NCBI RefSeq assembly: GCF_018326005.1
Contig: NZ_AP021903.1
Coordinates: 3,071,501 to 3,135,500 of the forward strand
DNA length: 64,000 nucleotides
Direction of reading: 5' to 3'
From: Pseudomonas sp. Seg1
GTDB lineage: Bacteria; Pseudomonadota; Gammaproteobacteria; Pseudomonadales; Pseudomonadaceae
The notes under the pieces are model-generated. The model did not search any database and was not told the origin of the DNA. It was given only the letters and a program-made list of their open reading frames with translations. The translations under genes and the position numbers were made by a program. Of this stretch, positions 19,219-29,795 are shown in pieces (positions within the stretch are counted from its first letter, which is position 1; each line of letters begins with the position of its first letter).

Positions 19219-19556
19219 TTGGTTTTCGAGTATTGAAATAGTTGATATCAATGCGCTGGCACGCACTAATAAAGTGCAGCGAAGTGAGACGCGCCTAACA
19301 AAAAACAACTTACCCATATTTAATAATTAAATAGAAAATCGTCAGACAATTAGGCAAAAAATCACCGTCTAAAACATTCTTCCCACAGCGCACGCTTTGT
19401 TTACGGGAGTTTCCCGGAACAGTTCAATTTGATCTCAAAAAAATCCTTTACGACAGATTTCAAATTGTGTCAGGTTTCTTACGCCTTCATTGGGCGAGTG
19501 ATAGGACAATCTCGCCAGGGGTTGTCGCTATCGGACAAAAACTGTTCCATTGCTAA

Positions 19557-19566
19557 ACAAGGAAGT
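19557..19566 (+). promoter_or_regulatory. RsmA/RsmE-type site overlapping the aprA ribosome-binding site
   Basis: ACAAGGAAGT matches every position of the remembered RsmE/RsmA consensus (A/U)CANGGANG(U/A), and its GGA is the aprA Shine-Dalgarno, seven to ten bases before the ATG at 19573. Gac/Rsm control of aprA is known in P. protegens; this is the likely repressor target here. Confidence 0.7.
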
Positions 19567-19572
19567 GTGTTT

Positions 19573-21036
19573 ATGTCGAAAGTTAAAGCTAACGCTATTG
19601 ATACTGCCGAACAGGCTCTTCTGCTGTCGGTAGCGCCGCAACCTCTGGCTGCAACCAGCTCTGCCTGGAACCAGATCAATAGCTTCAGCCACCAATACGA
19701 TCGTGGCGGCAACCTCACGGTCAATGGCAAACCGTCGTTCTCCGTGGATCAGGCTGCGACTCAGTTGCTGCGTGATGGTGCCCACTGGAACGACCTGGAT
19801 CACAGCGGCAAGATCGAACTGACCTACACCTTTCTGACCGCCAAAACCGCTAACTTCAGCGGCCTCGGGGTCACCGGTTTCAGTCAGTTCAGCGCCCTGC
19901 AGAAAGCCCAGGCCGTGCTCGCCATGCAATCCTGGGCCGATGTTGCCAATGTGACGTTCACCGAAGCTGCCCGAGGCGGCGATGGTCACATGACCTTCGG
20001 TAACTACAGCGGTGGCCAGGAAGGCGCGGCAGCGTTTGCATTCCTGCCGGGCACCGAGCCAGGTTATGACGGCCAGTCCTGGTACCTGACCGGCAGTGGC
20101 TACGACGTCAACAAGACCCCAGGCCTGAGCAACTACGGGCGTCAGACCTTGACCCACGAAATCGGCCACACCCTGGGCCTGTCTCACCCTGGCGACTACA
20201 ACGCCGGCGAAGGCAATCCGACTTACAAGGATGCTTCCTACGGGCAAGACACCCGCGGTTACAGCCTTATGAGTTACTGGAGCGAGAGCAACACCAATCA
20301 GAACTTCAGCAAGGGCGGCGTAGAAGCTTATGCCTCCGGCCCGCTGATGGACGATATCGCTGCCATCCAGAAGCTTTACGGTGCCAACACCACCACCCGT
20401 ACCGGTGACACTACCTACGGTTTCAACTCCAACACCGGTCGTGATCACCTCAGCGCCTCGTCGTCGGCAGACAAGCTGGTGTTCTCGGTGTGGGATGCGG
20501 GCGGCAAGGATACTCTGGACTTCTCGGGCTTCACCCAGAACCAGAAGATCAACCTCAATGACGCCTCGTTCTCCGACGTTGGCGGCCTGGTGGGCAACGT
20601 GTCCATCGCTAAGGGCGCCATTATCGAGAACGCCATCGGCGGTTCGGGCAACGATCTGCTGATCGGCAACAGCGTGGCCAACGAACTGAAGGGCGGTGCC
20701 GGCAACGACATCCTCTACGGGGCTGGCGGTGCCGACAAGCTGTGGGGCGGCGCGGGTTCGGACACGTTCGTGTTCGCAGCCAGCTCCGACTCCAAGCCGG
20801 GTGCGATCGATCAGATCCTCGATTTCGTCAGCGGTCTGGACAAAATCGATCTGACCGGCATCACCAACGGCGCCGGCCTGCACTTTGTCAGCAGCTTCAC
20901 CGGTGCAGCCGGCGATGCGATTCTGACTTCGTCGGGCGGCAACAGCCTGCTCTCGGTGGACTTCTCCGGGCACGGCGTGGCCGACTTCCAGGTCAGCACC
21001 GTTGGCCAGGCAGCGACCAGCGACATCGTGGCTTGA
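19573..21036 (+). CDS. aprA: Serralysin-type alkaline metalloprotease AprA (AprX)
   Basis: 487-residue secreted zinc protease of family M10B. The zinc site [11 protein letters not shown] is at residues 195-205 and the Met-turn is [10 protein letters not shown]. The C-terminal RTX region has nonapeptides [18 protein letters not shown] and [10 protein letters not shown] that bind calcium, and the C-terminus DIVA is the type I secretion end signal. No N-terminal signal peptide, as expected. The frame is open from 19429, but the family start MSKVKANAI and the AAGGAAG ribosome site fix 19573. It is followed by its inhibitor and the AprDEF exporter. It degrades casein and host proteins and is the main milk-spoilage protease in this group. 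Confidence 0.96.
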   Translation: MSKVKANAIDTAEQALLLSVAPQPLAATSSAWNQINSFSHQYDRGGNLTVNGKPSFSVDQAATQLLRDGAHWNDLDHSGKIELTYTFLTAKTANFSGLGVTGFSQFSALQKAQAVLAMQSWADVANVTFTEAARGGDGHMTFGNYSGGQEGAAAFAFLPGTEPGYDGQSWYLTGSGYDVNKTPGLSNYGRQTLTHEIGHTLGLSHPGDYNAGEGNPTYKDASYGQDTRGYSLMSYWSESNTNQNFSKGGVEAYASGPLMDDIAAIQKLYGANTTTRTGDTTYGFNSNTGRDHLSASSSADKLVFSVWDAGGKDTLDFSGFTQNQKINLNDASFSDVGGLVGNVSIAKGAIIENAIGGSGNDLLIGNSVANELKGGAGNDILYGAGGADKLWGGAGSDTFVFAASSDSKPGAIDQILDFVSGLDKIDLTGITNGAGLHFVSSFTGAAGDAILTSSGGNSLLSVDFSGHGVADFQVSTVGQAATSDIVA

Positions 21037-21048
21037 TGTGAAACAGGG

Positions 21049-21075
21049 AAGCGGCGCGTGATGCGCCGCTTTCTT
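21049..21075 (+). terminator. Attenuating hairpin between aprA and its inhibitor gene
   Basis: AAGCGGCGC / GCGCCGCTT (21049-21057 and 21063-21071) with loop GTGAT, then TCTTC rather than a clean T-run. It probably reduces, but does not abolish, readthrough from aprA into aprI and aprDEF. Confidence 0.7.
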
Positions 21076-21129
21076 CGCTTGCATCGTTCAGCCCGGTGGG
21101 CAAGGCTAAGCGCCGGAGTGAAATTTCCT

Positions 21130-21552
21130 ATGAGTCGAAACGTTTTTACCTACATGACACAGACGTGGCTGATGGCGACGCTGATGATGATTACCGGAGA
21201 AGCAAGCATGGCAAGCAGCCTCAGACTCGAAGAACCCTCGGTATTTGCCGGTCAGTGGCAGGCGACGCTGAGCACTCGCGAAGACACCGCTGAAGCGCAA
21301 AAGCTGCAAGACAAACCCTCCAATACCTGCGCTGTAGAACTGGCACTGAACCAGACTGTCGGGGAGGGCGCCGAATGCCTCGCGGCCTGGCTGGAAGAAA
21401 CGCCCATCGGTTGGTTTCCCGACCCGGACGGCATTTCCATCACCGGCAAGGAAGGTTCAAGAATCCAGTTTTTCAGCCGACAACGTGACGGGCATTATCT
21501 GGCTACTCTGAAGTCGGGCCTGGTCATTACCCTGGAGCGCAAGACGCCATAG
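21130..21552 (+). CDS. aprI: Alkaline protease inhibitor AprI (Inh)
   Basis: 140 residues with an N-terminal export signal (FTYMTQTWLMATLMMITGEA) and the Inh fold: SSLRLEEPSVFAGQWQATLS at the mature N-terminus, which plugs the protease active site, then CAVELALNQT and AECLAAW with two disulphide cysteines. It protects the periplasm from misdirected AprA. The ATG at 21130 is chosen because the upstream frame is not family-like; ATG 21154 is an alternative. It sits between aprA and aprD as in other Pseudomonas. The 210 bases to aprD hold no clear second promoter. Confidence 0.9.
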   Translation: MSRNVFTYMTQTWLMATLMMITGEASMASSLRLEEPSVFAGQWQATLSTREDTAEAQKLQDKPSNTCAVELALNQTVGEGAECLAAWLEETPIGWFPDPDGISITGKEGSRIQFFSRQRDGHYLATLKSGLVITLERKTP

Positions 21553-21762
21553 TTGTAATTACCAAGTAGGCGACAGGTTTTTATATAAGGCGCTGCTGTG
21601 TGGTTATAAGCAGCTGTCTTCAAAACAACTGCGCCGCATTAAATCGCGGAAGTTGTTATGAAATTGTAAGTACCCACAAAAAAAGCAAATTCCGGGATTG
21701 TCCGGATAACTAATTTGAAGTCTCGTCAATGATCGACGGGAGATATCTTTCAGGACGAATCG

Positions 21763-23541
21763 ATGAAGATGGCGAAGGCCCCAGCCACCGCTCCCTTATT
21801 CAAGGCATTGGGCGACTATAAAAGCATTCTGATCAGCGTCGGCTGCTTTACTGCACTGATAAACGTGCTGATGCTGGTGCCGTCGATTTATATGCTGCAA
21901 GTCTACGACCGGGTACTGTCCTCGCAGAACGAAACCACCCTGGCGATGCTGTCGCTGATGGTCGTCGGTTTCTTTGCCTTCATCGGCCTGCTGGAAGTGG
22001 TGCGCAGCTTTATCGTGATCCGTATCGGCAGCCAACTGGAGCGCCGTTTCAACCTGCGGGTCTATCAGGCTGCATTCGAACGCAACCTGTTCAAGGGCGA
22101 GGGCAACGCCGGGCAATCGCTGGGCGACTTGACCCACATTCGCCAATTCGTCACCGGGCCTGCGTTGTTCGCCTTTTTCGATGCGCCATGGTTCCCGGTT
22201 TATCTGTTCGTGATTTACCTGTTCAACGTCTGGCTTGGCGTCCTCGCCACGGCCGGCGCGGCGTTGTTGATCGCCTTGGCCTGCCTCAACGAATACATGA
22301 CCAAGCAGCCGCTGGGCGAAGCCGCCGGTTTCTCGCAGAAATCCAGCCAGTTGGCCACCAGCCATCTGCATAACGCCGAAACCATTCAGGCGATGGGCAT
22401 GCTGGGTTCGTTGCGCAAGCGCTGGTTCCAGGTGCATTCACGCTTTCTGGGTCTGCAGAATCAGGCCAGTGATACGGGGGCGGTGATCAGTTCGCTGAGC
22501 AAAACCTTGCGCCTGTGCCTGCAATCACTGGTGCTGGGGCTCGGTGCGTTGCTGGTGATCAAGGGCGACATGACCGCCGGGATGATGATCGCCGGTTCGA
22601 TTCTGATGGGCCGCGTGTTGAGCCCGATCGATCAGTTGATTGCCGTGTGGAAACAGTGGAGCGGGGCGAAACTCGCTTACCGTCGTCTCGATGCGCTGCT
22701 GCAAGCCTTCCCGCCAAGCGATGACGCCATGGCGCTGCCGGCGCCGAAAGGCCAGATCACCTTTGAACAGGTCAGCGCCGGCCCGCCGGGGCAACGCGCG
22801 GCGACCTTGCACATGGTCAATTTCAATCTGGGCGCAGGTGAAGTGCTGGGCGTACTCGGTGCTTCCGGTTCGGGTAAATCGACCCTCGCCCGTGTGTTGG
22901 TCGGCGTGTGGCCGACCCTCGGTGGCACGGTGCGACTGGACGGTGCAGATATTCACCGCTGGAACCGTGATCAGCTCGGGCCGTACATCGGCTACCTGCC
23001 CCAAGACATCGAGCTGTTCAGCGGCAGCATCGCCGAGAACATTGCGCGTTTCAGTGAAGCCGATCCGCAGAAAGTCGTGGCCGCCGCGCAACAGGCCGGC
23101 GTCCACGAAATGATCCTGCGCCTGCCGCAAGGTTACGACACGCAATTGGGCGAGGACGGCAGCGGTCTGTCCGGCGGCCAGAAGCAGCGCGTGGCACTGG
23201 CGCGGGCCATGTACGGCACGCCAAGCCTGGTGGTGCTGGATGAACCCAACTCCAACCTCGACACCGTCGGCGAAGCGGCACTGGCCAGCGCCATCGCGCA
23301 GCTCAAGGCCCAAGGCACCACGGTGGTGTTAGTGACGCACCGCTCTTCGGTGCTGGCCCAGGCCGATAAATTGCTGGTGCTCAACGACGGCCGTTTGCAA
23401 GCCTTCGGTGCCAGTCAGGACGTGCTCAAGGCGCTGTCCGGCGCCGCCAACGAGCAACAACGCGAGAAACCTGCGCAAGCACCGGGCGGGCTCAGCATGA
23501 GCCGGCAGTACCAGCCCACGACAAGGAATTCGGGTGTATGA
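21763..23541 (+). CDS. aprD: Type I secretion ABC transporter AprD
   Basis: 592-residue inner-membrane exporter: an N-terminal transmembrane domain with about six helices (IYMLQVYDRVLSSQNETTLA near residue 43 onward), then the ATPase with Walker A GASGSGKSTLARV, signature LSGGQKQRVALARAMYG and Walker B SLVVLDEPNSNLD. PrtD/AprD proteins recognise the C-terminal signals of AprA and RTX lipases. The stop overlaps the aprE start by four bases (ATGA), so translation is coupled. Confidence 0.95.
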   Translation: MKMAKAPATAPLFKALGDYKSILISVGCFTALINVLMLVPSIYMLQVYDRVLSSQNETTLAMLSLMVVGFFAFIGLLEVVRSFIVIRIGSQLERRFNLRVYQAAFERNLFKGEGNAGQSLGDLTHIRQFVTGPALFAFFDAPWFPVYLFVIYLFNVWLGVLATAGAALLIALACLNEYMTKQPLGEAAGFSQKSSQLATSHLHNAETIQAMGMLGSLRKRWFQVHSRFLGLQNQASDTGAVISSLSKTLRLCLQSLVLGLGALLVIKGDMTAGMMIAGSILMGRVLSPIDQLIAVWKQWSGAKLAYRRLDALLQAFPPSDDAMALPAPKGQITFEQVSAGPPGQRAATLHMVNFNLGAGEVLGVLGASGSGKSTLARVLVGVWPTLGGTVRLDGADIHRWNRDQLGPYIGYLPQDIELFSGSIAENIARFSEADPQKVVAAAQQAGVHEMILRLPQGYDTQLGEDGSGLSGGQKQRVALARAMYGTPSLVVLDEPNSNLDTVGEAALASAIAQLKAQGTTVVLVTHRSSVLAQADKLLVLNDGRLQAFGASQDVLKALSGAANEQQREKPAQAPGGLSMSRQYQPTTRNSGV

Positions 23542-24887
23542 GCAGCGCAAGCATGAACACTGAAAACGAAGCGAGCATGGAACACGCCTACGTCGCCGAA
23601 CGCCCCGAGCGTGATGCGAAATTCTTCGCCCGCATGGGCTGGATTCTGGCGATTGTCGGCGCCGGCAGTTTCTTTACTTGGGCCGCGTTGGCGCCGCTGG
23701 ATCAGGGTATTCCGGTGCAGGGCACCGTGGTGGTCACGGGCAAACGCAAAGCCGTGCAGTCGATGAGCAGCGGTGTGGTCAGCCGGATTCTGGTGCGCGA
23801 TGGCGAGATCGTGAAGCAGGGGCAGCCACTGTTCCGGCTCGATCAGACCCAAGTCGCCGCCGATGTGCAATCGCTGCAGGCGCAGTACCGCATGGCGTGG
23901 GCGAGCCTGGCGCGCTGGCAGGCCGAGCGCGACAACCTCAAGCAAGTGACCTTTCCCGCCGAGTTGAGCAATGACCCGGACCCGCGTCTGGCGCTGGTCC
24001 TGGAAGGTCAACGGCAGTTGTTCAGCAGCCGCCGCGAAGCGTATTACCGCGAGCAGGCCGGATTGCGTGCCAGCATCGAAGGCGCCACCGCGCAACTGGC
24101 CGGCATGCGCCGCGCACGCACCGACCTCAATGCCCAGGCAGACTCGCTGCAACAACAGTTGAGCAACCTGCAACCGCTGGCTGACAACGGCTACATCCCG
24201 CGCAACCGCTTGATGGAATACCAGCGCCAACTCTCGCAAGTGCAGCAGCAGTTGGCGGAAAACACCGGTGAAAGCGGTCGAGTGGAGCAAGGCATTCTTG
24301 AGTCGCGCCTGAAGCTGCAACAGCACGGCGAGGAATATCAGAAGGAAGTGCGCACGCAACTGGCCGACGCGCAGCTGAAGAGCGTCACCCTGTCCGAGCA
24401 ACTGACCTCCGCCGGTTTCGACCTGCAACACAGTGAGATCGTCGCCACTGCTGACGGTGTCGCGGTCAACCTCGGCGTGCACACCGAAGGCGCCGTGGTG
24501 CGTCAGGGCGAAACCTTGTTGGAGATCGTTCCGCAAGGCACCACCCTGGAAGTCGAGGGGCATTTGCCGATCAACCTGATCGACAAGGTCGGTCCGCACT
24601 TGCCGGTGGACATCCTGTTTACCGCGTTCAACCAGAGCAAAACCCCGCGTGTACCGGGTGAAGTCAGCCTGATCTCCGCCGACCAGATGGTCGATGAGAA
24701 AACCGGCGTGCCGTATTACGTGTTGCGCAGCAGCGTTAGCGATCAGGCTATGGAAAAACTCAACGGTCTGGTGATCAAGCCCGGCATGCCCGCAGAAATG
24801 TTCGTGCGCACGGGCGAACGTTCACTCCTCAACTATCTGTTCAAACCGCTGCTCGACCGGGCCGGCTCTGCGCTGACCGAAGAATAA
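23538..24887 (+). CDS. aprE: Type I secretion membrane fusion protein AprE (HlyD family)
   Basis: 449 residues. One membrane anchor near the N-terminus (WILAIVGAGSFFTWAALAPL), lipoyl halves (VSRILVRDGEIVKQGQPLF and a C-terminal GVAVNLGVHTEGAVVRQGE) and a long coiled-coil segment rich in Gln, Leu and Glu between them (about 130-290). It bridges AprD to AprF across the periplasm. It overlaps aprD by 4 bases and leads into aprF two bases later. Confidence 0.95.
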   Translation: MSSASMNTENEASMEHAYVAERPERDAKFFARMGWILAIVGAGSFFTWAALAPLDQGIPVQGTVVVTGKRKAVQSMSSGVVSRILVRDGEIVKQGQPLFRLDQTQVAADVQSLQAQYRMAWASLARWQAERDNLKQVTFPAELSNDPDPRLALVLEGQRQLFSSRREAYYREQAGLRASIEGATAQLAGMRRARTDLNAQADSLQQQLSNLQPLADNGYIPRNRLMEYQRQLSQVQQQLAENTGESGRVEQGILESRLKLQQHGEEYQKEVRTQLADAQLKSVTLSEQLTSAGFDLQHSEIVATADGVAVNLGVHTEGAVVRQGETLLEIVPQGTTLEVEGHLPINLIDKVGPHLPVDILFTAFNQSKTPRVPGEVSLISADQMVDEKTGVPYYVLRSSVSDQAMEKLNGLVIKPGMPAEMFVRTGERSLLNYLFKPLLDRAGSALTEE

Positions 24888-24889
24888 GG

Positions 24890-26251
24890 ATGTTCGGCTG
24901 TATGAATAAGCTTTCCATGCTCGGGGCGGCATTGATGCTGCTCGCGAGTCACTCGGTAGTGGCGGCCATGGGGCCGTTCGAGATTTACGAACAGGCGTTG
25001 CGCAATGACCCGGTGTTCCTCGGCGCAATCAAGGAACGCGACGCTGGCCTGGAAAACCGTGCCATCGGCCGCGCCGGGCTGTTGCCGCGCATCGGTTACA
25101 CCTACAACAAGGGCCGCAACACGTCGAAAGCGACTTCCCTTGATGACCGCGCGCGCAATCGCACTGAAGACCGCAATTACAGCAGTTATGGCTCGGCGTT
25201 GACCCTGCAACAACCCTTGCTCGATTACGAAGCCTACGCGGCGTATCGCAAGGGTGTGGCGCAGTCGTTGTTCGCCGACGAGAACTTTCGCGGCAAGAGC
25301 CAGGAACTGCTGGTGCGGGTGCTGGACAACTACACCAAAGCCTTGTTTGCCCAGGACCAGATCGACATCGCCCAGGCGAAGAAGAAAGCCTACGAGCAGC
25401 AGTTCCAGCAGAACGAGCACATGTTCAAGCAGGGCGAGGGCACGCGCACCGATATCCTCGAAGCCGAATCGCGCTATGAGTTGGCGACGGCCGAGGAAAT
25501 CGAGGCGCGCAATGAACAAGACGCGGCGCTGCGGGAATTGGGCGCGCTGGTGGGTGTGCCAGCGGTGGATATCGCTGATCTGGCGCCGCTGGATCAAAAC
25601 TTCCAGACCTTCGCGCTGATGCCGGCCAACTACGACACGTGGCACGAAATGGCGATCAGCAATAACCCGAATCTGGCCTCGCAACGTCAGGCCGTGGAAG
25701 TGGCGCGTTACGAAGTCGAGCGCAACCGTGCCGGGCATCTACCGAAAATCAACGCCTACGCCTCGATGCGCCAGAACGAATCGGAAAGCGGTAACACCTA
25801 CAACCAGCGTTACGAAACCAACACCATCGGCCTCGAAGTGAGCGTGCCGTTGTACGCCGGTGGCGGGGTGTCGGCTTCGACGCGGCAAGCCAGCCGCACC
25901 ATGGAACAGGCGGAGTATGAACTGGACGGCAAGACCCGCGAGACGCTGATTGAACTGCGTCGTCAGTTCAGCGCCTGTTTGTCCGGGGTAAACAAATTGC
26001 GCGCTTACCAAAAGGCGCTGACCTCGGCGGAAGCGCTGGTGGTGTCGACCAGGCAAAGCATTCTCGGCGGCGAACGGACTAACCTCGACGCGTTGAACGC
26101 CGAGCAACAACTGTTCACCACCCGCCGCGATCTGGCGCAGGCGCGGTACGACTATCTGATGGCGTGGACCAAATTGCATTACTACGCCGGGACCTTGAAT
26201 GAACAGGATCTGGCGCGGGTGGATGAGGCGTTTGGCGTTGCTCATCGTTGA
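24890..26251 (+). CDS. aprF: Type I secretion outer-membrane channel AprF (TolC family)
   Basis: 453 residues with a signal peptide (MNKLSMLGAALMLLASHSVV) and two TolC-type repeats (FEIYEQALRNDPVFLGAIKE; later WHEMAISNNPNLASQRQAVE), each leading into long amphipathic helices. It forms the trimeric exit channel for AprA and the Pue lipases. Start may be ATG 24890 or ATG 24902; the latter gives the cleaner signal peptide. Followed by 354 bases of repeats rather than a gene. Confidence 0.94.
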   Translation: MFGCMNKLSMLGAALMLLASHSVVAAMGPFEIYEQALRNDPVFLGAIKERDAGLENRAIGRAGLLPRIGYTYNKGRNTSKATSLDDRARNRTEDRNYSSYGSALTLQQPLLDYEAYAAYRKGVAQSLFADENFRGKSQELLVRVLDNYTKALFAQDQIDIAQAKKKAYEQQFQQNEHMFKQGEGTRTDILEAESRYELATAEEIEARNEQDAALRELGALVGVPAVDIADLAPLDQNFQTFALMPANYDTWHEMAISNNPNLASQRQAVEVARYEVERNRAGHLPKINAYASMRQNESESGNTYNQRYETNTIGLEVSVPLYAGGGVSASTRQASRTMEQAEYELDGKTRETLIELRRQFSACLSGVNKLRAYQKALTSAEALVVSTRQSILGGERTNLDALNAEQQLFTTRRDLAQARYDYLMAWTKLHYYAGTLNEQDLARVDEAFGVAHR

Positions 26252-26269
26252 TGGGCAGGCCTTGAGACC

Positions 26270-26548
26270 GCCCCTCACCCTAACCCTCTCCCGGAGGGAG
26301 AGGGGACTGATTGGGGGATGCTTGAGAGATGCACCGACCTGAACGTACGGTGCTGAATCCATAATCGACCGGAATGTTCAGGTCGGCGAAAAACGCATGA
26401 CAGCGCGGTCGGTGAAGGAATGAATAGGAAGAGTTACACGGTCCTGAACGTGGTGCTGAATCCATAATCGATTCGGTATTTCAGGTCGATGTATAGCTCA
26501 AGACAGCGCGGTCGGCTCCCTCTCCCTCTGGGAGAGGGCTGGGGTGAG
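26270..26548. repeat. Inverted GC-rich repeat pair enclosing imperfect direct repeats
   Basis: This stretch separates aprF from pspA. An inverted pair of the CCCTCTCCC-GGGAGAGGG type lies at about 26270-26310 and 26512-26548. Between them, about 75 bases beginning GAACGT and containing GGTGCTGAATCCATAATCGA occur twice as direct repeats (about 26337-26412 and 26444-26515), both ending in GACAGCGCGGTCGG. No open frame or tRNA-like end is visible. Confidence 0.75.
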
Positions 26549-26605
26549 GGCTTCAGGCAACACCGTAGAAAAACCTGCATAAAACAATAAAAGAGAGTGG
26601 TGAAC

Positions 26606-29557
26606 ATGGAAGTACGCATCAAGTCGATTTCGGTCGGCACCCTGTTGCTCGCAGTCTCCGTTTCCCAGGCCCAGGCACAGTACCTGGAAGTCGGCAAACC
26701 CGGCGATCCCGCCAGTTGGCGCAGCGCCGAGTTCCTGCGTGACTGGGGTCTTGAGCGCATGCAGGCCGACCAGGCCTACGCTGCCGGCATCACCGGCAAA
26801 GGCGTGAAAATCGGCGCCCTCGATTCCGGCTTTTACGCAGCCCATCCCGAGTTCGCCACTGACCGCTATCACCCGGTGTTGACCAGCGGAAGTTACGTCG
26901 ATGGATCACCGTTCAACGTCGACGGCACCCTCAACGCCAACAACGATTCCCACGGCACCCACGTCGTCGGCACCATGGGCGCCTCCCGCGATGGCACGGG
27001 CATGCATGGCGTGGCGTACAACGCGCAGATCTACGTCGGCAACACCAATAAGAGCGACAGTTTCCTGTTCGGCCCCAATCCCGACCCGCGCTATTTCAAA
27101 GCGGCCTACGACGCACTGGCTGATGCCGGCGTCCGCGCCATCAACAACAGCTGGGGCAGTCAACCGCCGGATGTCAGCTATCGCACACTGGCCGATCTGC
27201 ACGCCGCTTACGCCCAGCACTGGAACAAAGGCACCTGGCTCGACGCCGCTGCCGACGTGTCGCGACGCGGCGTGATCAACGTGTTCAGCGCCGGCAACAG
27301 TGGCTACCCGAATGCCAGCGTGCGCTCGGCACTGCCGTACTTTCAGCCGGATCTTGAAGGTCACTGGCTGGCCGTGTCCGGGCTCGATCAGAGCAATCAA
27401 CAGAAGTACAACCAGTGCGGCCTCGCCAAATACTGGTGCATCACCACGCCGGGGGCGAAGATCGACAGCACCATCCCCGACGGTGGCTACGCGATCAAGT
27501 CCGGCACCTCGATGTCGGCGCCGCACGCCACCGGCGCGCTGGCGCTGGTGATGGAGCGTTACCCGTACATGAACAACCAGCAGGCGCTGGAAACCCTGCT
27601 GACCACGGCCACGCAACTCGACGGATCAGTCACTGACGCGCCCACCGAGCGGGTCGGCTGGGGCGTGGCCAACCTGAACCGGGCGATGCGCGGGCCGGGC
27701 CAATTGCTCGGCGCGTTTGACGCCAATCTGGCGGCCAGGCAGAGCGATGTCTGGAGCAATGACATCTCCGACAAGGCACTGCTTCAGCGCCAGAGTGAAG
27801 ACCTCGCCGAACACTCAGCGTGGCAGCAGACCTTGCAAGACAAGGGCTGGCAAAACGGCGTTGCGGCCGGCGCCAGTCAGCAGGATCAGACCGATTACGC
27901 CATCGGCACGGCGCGTGATGCGGCAGCGGCGACGCGGGTTTATCAGGGCAGCCTGATCAAATCCGGCGCCGGACGCCTGTACCTCACCGGGGATAACACC
28001 TTCCGTGGTCCGACCACGGTCAATGGCGGCTTGCTGAGCGTCAACGGTGCGCTGGCTTCGGCGGTCACTGTCAATGACGGCGGCACGCTGGGTGGTTCCG
28101 GGCGGATCGCTGCGCTGACGGCCAACACTGGCGGTCGCGTGGCGCCGGGCAATTCCATCGGCACCTTGAACGTGGCGGGCGACGTTCACTTCGCGCCGGG
28201 TTCGACTTACGCCGTTGAGCTGTCGCCTACCAGCAGTGACCGCATCGTTGCCGGCGGCAGCGCCAGCGTCAGCGGCGCCACCGTCAGTCTGTCGCTGGAA
28301 AACAGCCCGACCTTGCTCAGCACCGCCGAGACGCAAAGCCTGCTCAGTCGTCAGTACAACATCCTGCAAGCGGCCGGAGGCATTCAGGGCCAGTTCGCTG
28401 CCGTGCTGCCGAACTATCTGTTCATCGGCGGCAACCTCGACTACACCGCCAACGGCATCCAACTCGATATCGAACGTAACGCGAGTACGTTTGCCAGCGT
28501 CGGCCAGACCCCGAATCAGCGCTCGGTCGCTGCTGCGGTCGAGGGCCTGGGCGCCGGCAACGCAGTCTACGAAAGCGTGCTGCTGTCGGCAGACGCCGCC
28601 TCCGCGCAACAAGCGTTCCAGCAACTGAGTGGCGAGATTTACCCGGCCCTGGGTTCGATGCTGATCAACGACAGCCGTCAATTGCGCGATGCCGTGGGCG
28701 AACGCCTGCACGATGCCTCGGCAACGCAAAACAACGGCTGGATCAAGGCACTGGGCGCCTGGGGCACGACTGATTCAAGCCACGACACGGCGGGTTACAG
28801 CACCTCGCTTGGCGGCTTGCTGGCCGGTGTCGACGGCGCTCTGGACGAGCAGACGCGCATCGGTCTGGTTACCGGTTACAGCGACAGTTCACTGAGCATG
28901 GGCTCGGGCACGCACTCGTCGGCCAAGGTCGACAGTTATCACCTCGGCGCTTATGCCGGGCATGAAATCGGTGCCTGGCGCTTGAGCACCGGCGCGGCTT
29001 ACAGCTGGCACCGCGCCGATGTGAAGCGTGATCTGCAATACGCCAACGTCAGCGCCAAACAGAAAGCCAAGGTCGATGCCGCCACGACCCAAGTGTTCGG
29101 CGAAGCGGCCTATCGACTGCACCTGCAACCATTGGTGCTGGAGCCGTTCGCCAATCTCGCTTACGTGCATGTGGACACTGAAGGCTTGACCGAGAAGGGC
29201 GACGCGGCGGCGCTGAAAAGCTCCGGCGATCAACGTGACGCGGTGCTGAGCACCCTCGGCGTGCGGGCGATCAAGACGTTCAACCTGGCGAATCAGCAGT
29301 CGCTGGATGTCAGCGGCCACCTCGGCTGGCAGCACAGCTTGAGCGACATCGAATCTGAACAGCATCTGCGTTTCGCCAGCGGCGGCGCGCCTTACAGCGT
29401 GGAGAGTTCGGCGCTGGTGCGCGATGCCGCGCTGGTCGGCGTGCAGGCCAGCCTGGCCTTGAGCAAAGACGTGCGGGTGAACCTTGATTACAACGGACAA
29501 CTGGCCAGTCGCGAGAAGAGCCATGGCGTTGGGTTGAGCCTGAACTGGCAGTTCTGA
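26606..29557 (+). CDS. pspA: Subtilase (S8) autotransporter serine protease PspA
   Basis: 983 residues. Signal peptide to about residue 25, then a subtilisin passenger with Asp73 (ALDSG), His116 (DSHGTH) and Ser302 (SGTSMSAPH). A beta-helical linker with the autotransporter repeat [20 protein letters not shown] follows, and the C-terminal 270 residues form the beta-barrel ending in Phe (LSLNWQF). It secretes itself by type V and does not need AprDEF. ATG 26606 is preferred to GTG 26597. It resembles PspB over the linker and barrel, which points to an old duplication. Its place after aprF is the standard position in the aprX-lipA locus. Confidence 0.92.
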   Translation: MEVRIKSISVGTLLLAVSVSQAQAQYLEVGKPGDPASWRSAEFLRDWGLERMQADQAYAAGITGKGVKIGALDSGFYAAHPEFATDRYHPVLTSGSYVDGSPFNVDGTLNANNDSHGTHVVGTMGASRDGTGMHGVAYNAQIYVGNTNKSDSFLFGPNPDPRYFKAAYDALADAGVRAINNSWGSQPPDVSYRTLADLHAAYAQHWNKGTWLDAAADVSRRGVINVFSAGNSGYPNASVRSALPYFQPDLEGHWLAVSGLDQSNQQKYNQCGLAKYWCITTPGAKIDSTIPDGGYAIKSGTSMSAPHATGALALVMERYPYMNNQQALETLLTTATQLDGSVTDAPTERVGWGVANLNRAMRGPGQLLGAFDANLAARQSDVWSNDISDKALLQRQSEDLAEHSAWQQTLQDKGWQNGVAAGASQQDQTDYAIGTARDAAAATRVYQGSLIKSGAGRLYLTGDNTFRGPTTVNGGLLSVNGALASAVTVNDGGTLGGSGRIAALTANTGGRVAPGNSIGTLNVAGDVHFAPGSTYAVELSPTSSDRIVAGGSASVSGATVSLSLENSPTLLSTAETQSLLSRQYNILQAAGGIQGQFAAVLPNYLFIGGNLDYTANGIQLDIERNASTFASVGQTPNQRSVAAAVEGLGAGNAVYESVLLSADAASAQQAFQQLSGEIYPALGSMLINDSRQLRDAVGERLHDASATQNNGWIKALGAWGTTDSSHDTAGYSTSLGGLLAGVDGALDEQTRIGLVTGYSDSSLSMGSGTHSSAKVDSYHLGAYAGHEIGAWRLSTGAAYSWHRADVKRDLQYANVSAKQKAKVDAATTQVFGEAAYRLHLQPLVLEPFANLAYVHVDTEGLTEKGDAAALKSSGDQRDAVLSTLGVRAIKTFNLANQQSLDVSGHLGWQHSLSDIESEQHLRFASGGAPYSVESSALVRDAALVGVQASLALSKDVRVNLDYNGQLASREKSHGVGLSLNWQF

Positions 29558-29583
29558 ACCACGGATTCACGGCTGCTCACATA

Positions 29584-29759
29584 GCTGTGGCGAGGGGATT
29601 TATCCCCGATGGGGCGCGAAGCGGCCCCCTGCGGTCTCTCAAAATACCGAGTTGATTGATCGTTCCCACGCTCTGCGTGGGAACGCAGCCCGTGACGCTC
29701 CGCGTCACTGAACGCAGAGCGTCCCTGGAGGTATTCCCACGCGGAGCGTGGGAACGATC
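29584..29759. repeat. Two palindromic repeats between pspA and pspB
   Basis: The first (about 29584-29629) reads GTGGCGAGGGGATTTATCCC followed by CGATGGGGCGCGAAGCGGCCCC. The second (29658-29759) begins GATCGTTCCCACGCTCTGCG and ends with the inverse GCGGAGCGTGGGAACGATC; it contains a further internal dyad around ACGCTCCGCGT and ACGCAGAGCGT. Both are known Pseudomonas intergenic repeat types and may act as terminators or RNA stabilisers between the two protease genes. Confidence 0.8.
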
Positions 29760-29795
29760 AGGATTTTTCGCAACATAACTAAGGAAGGTCGCTGG

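Noticed and set aside
19429..19572. In-frame extension of aprA upstream of 19573
   Set aside because: It lacks family similarity and has no ribosome site; AprA starts at MSKVKANAI.
19528..21084. 518-codon minus-strand frame antisense to aprA
   Set aside because: Composition is typical of antisense shadows and no motif is present.
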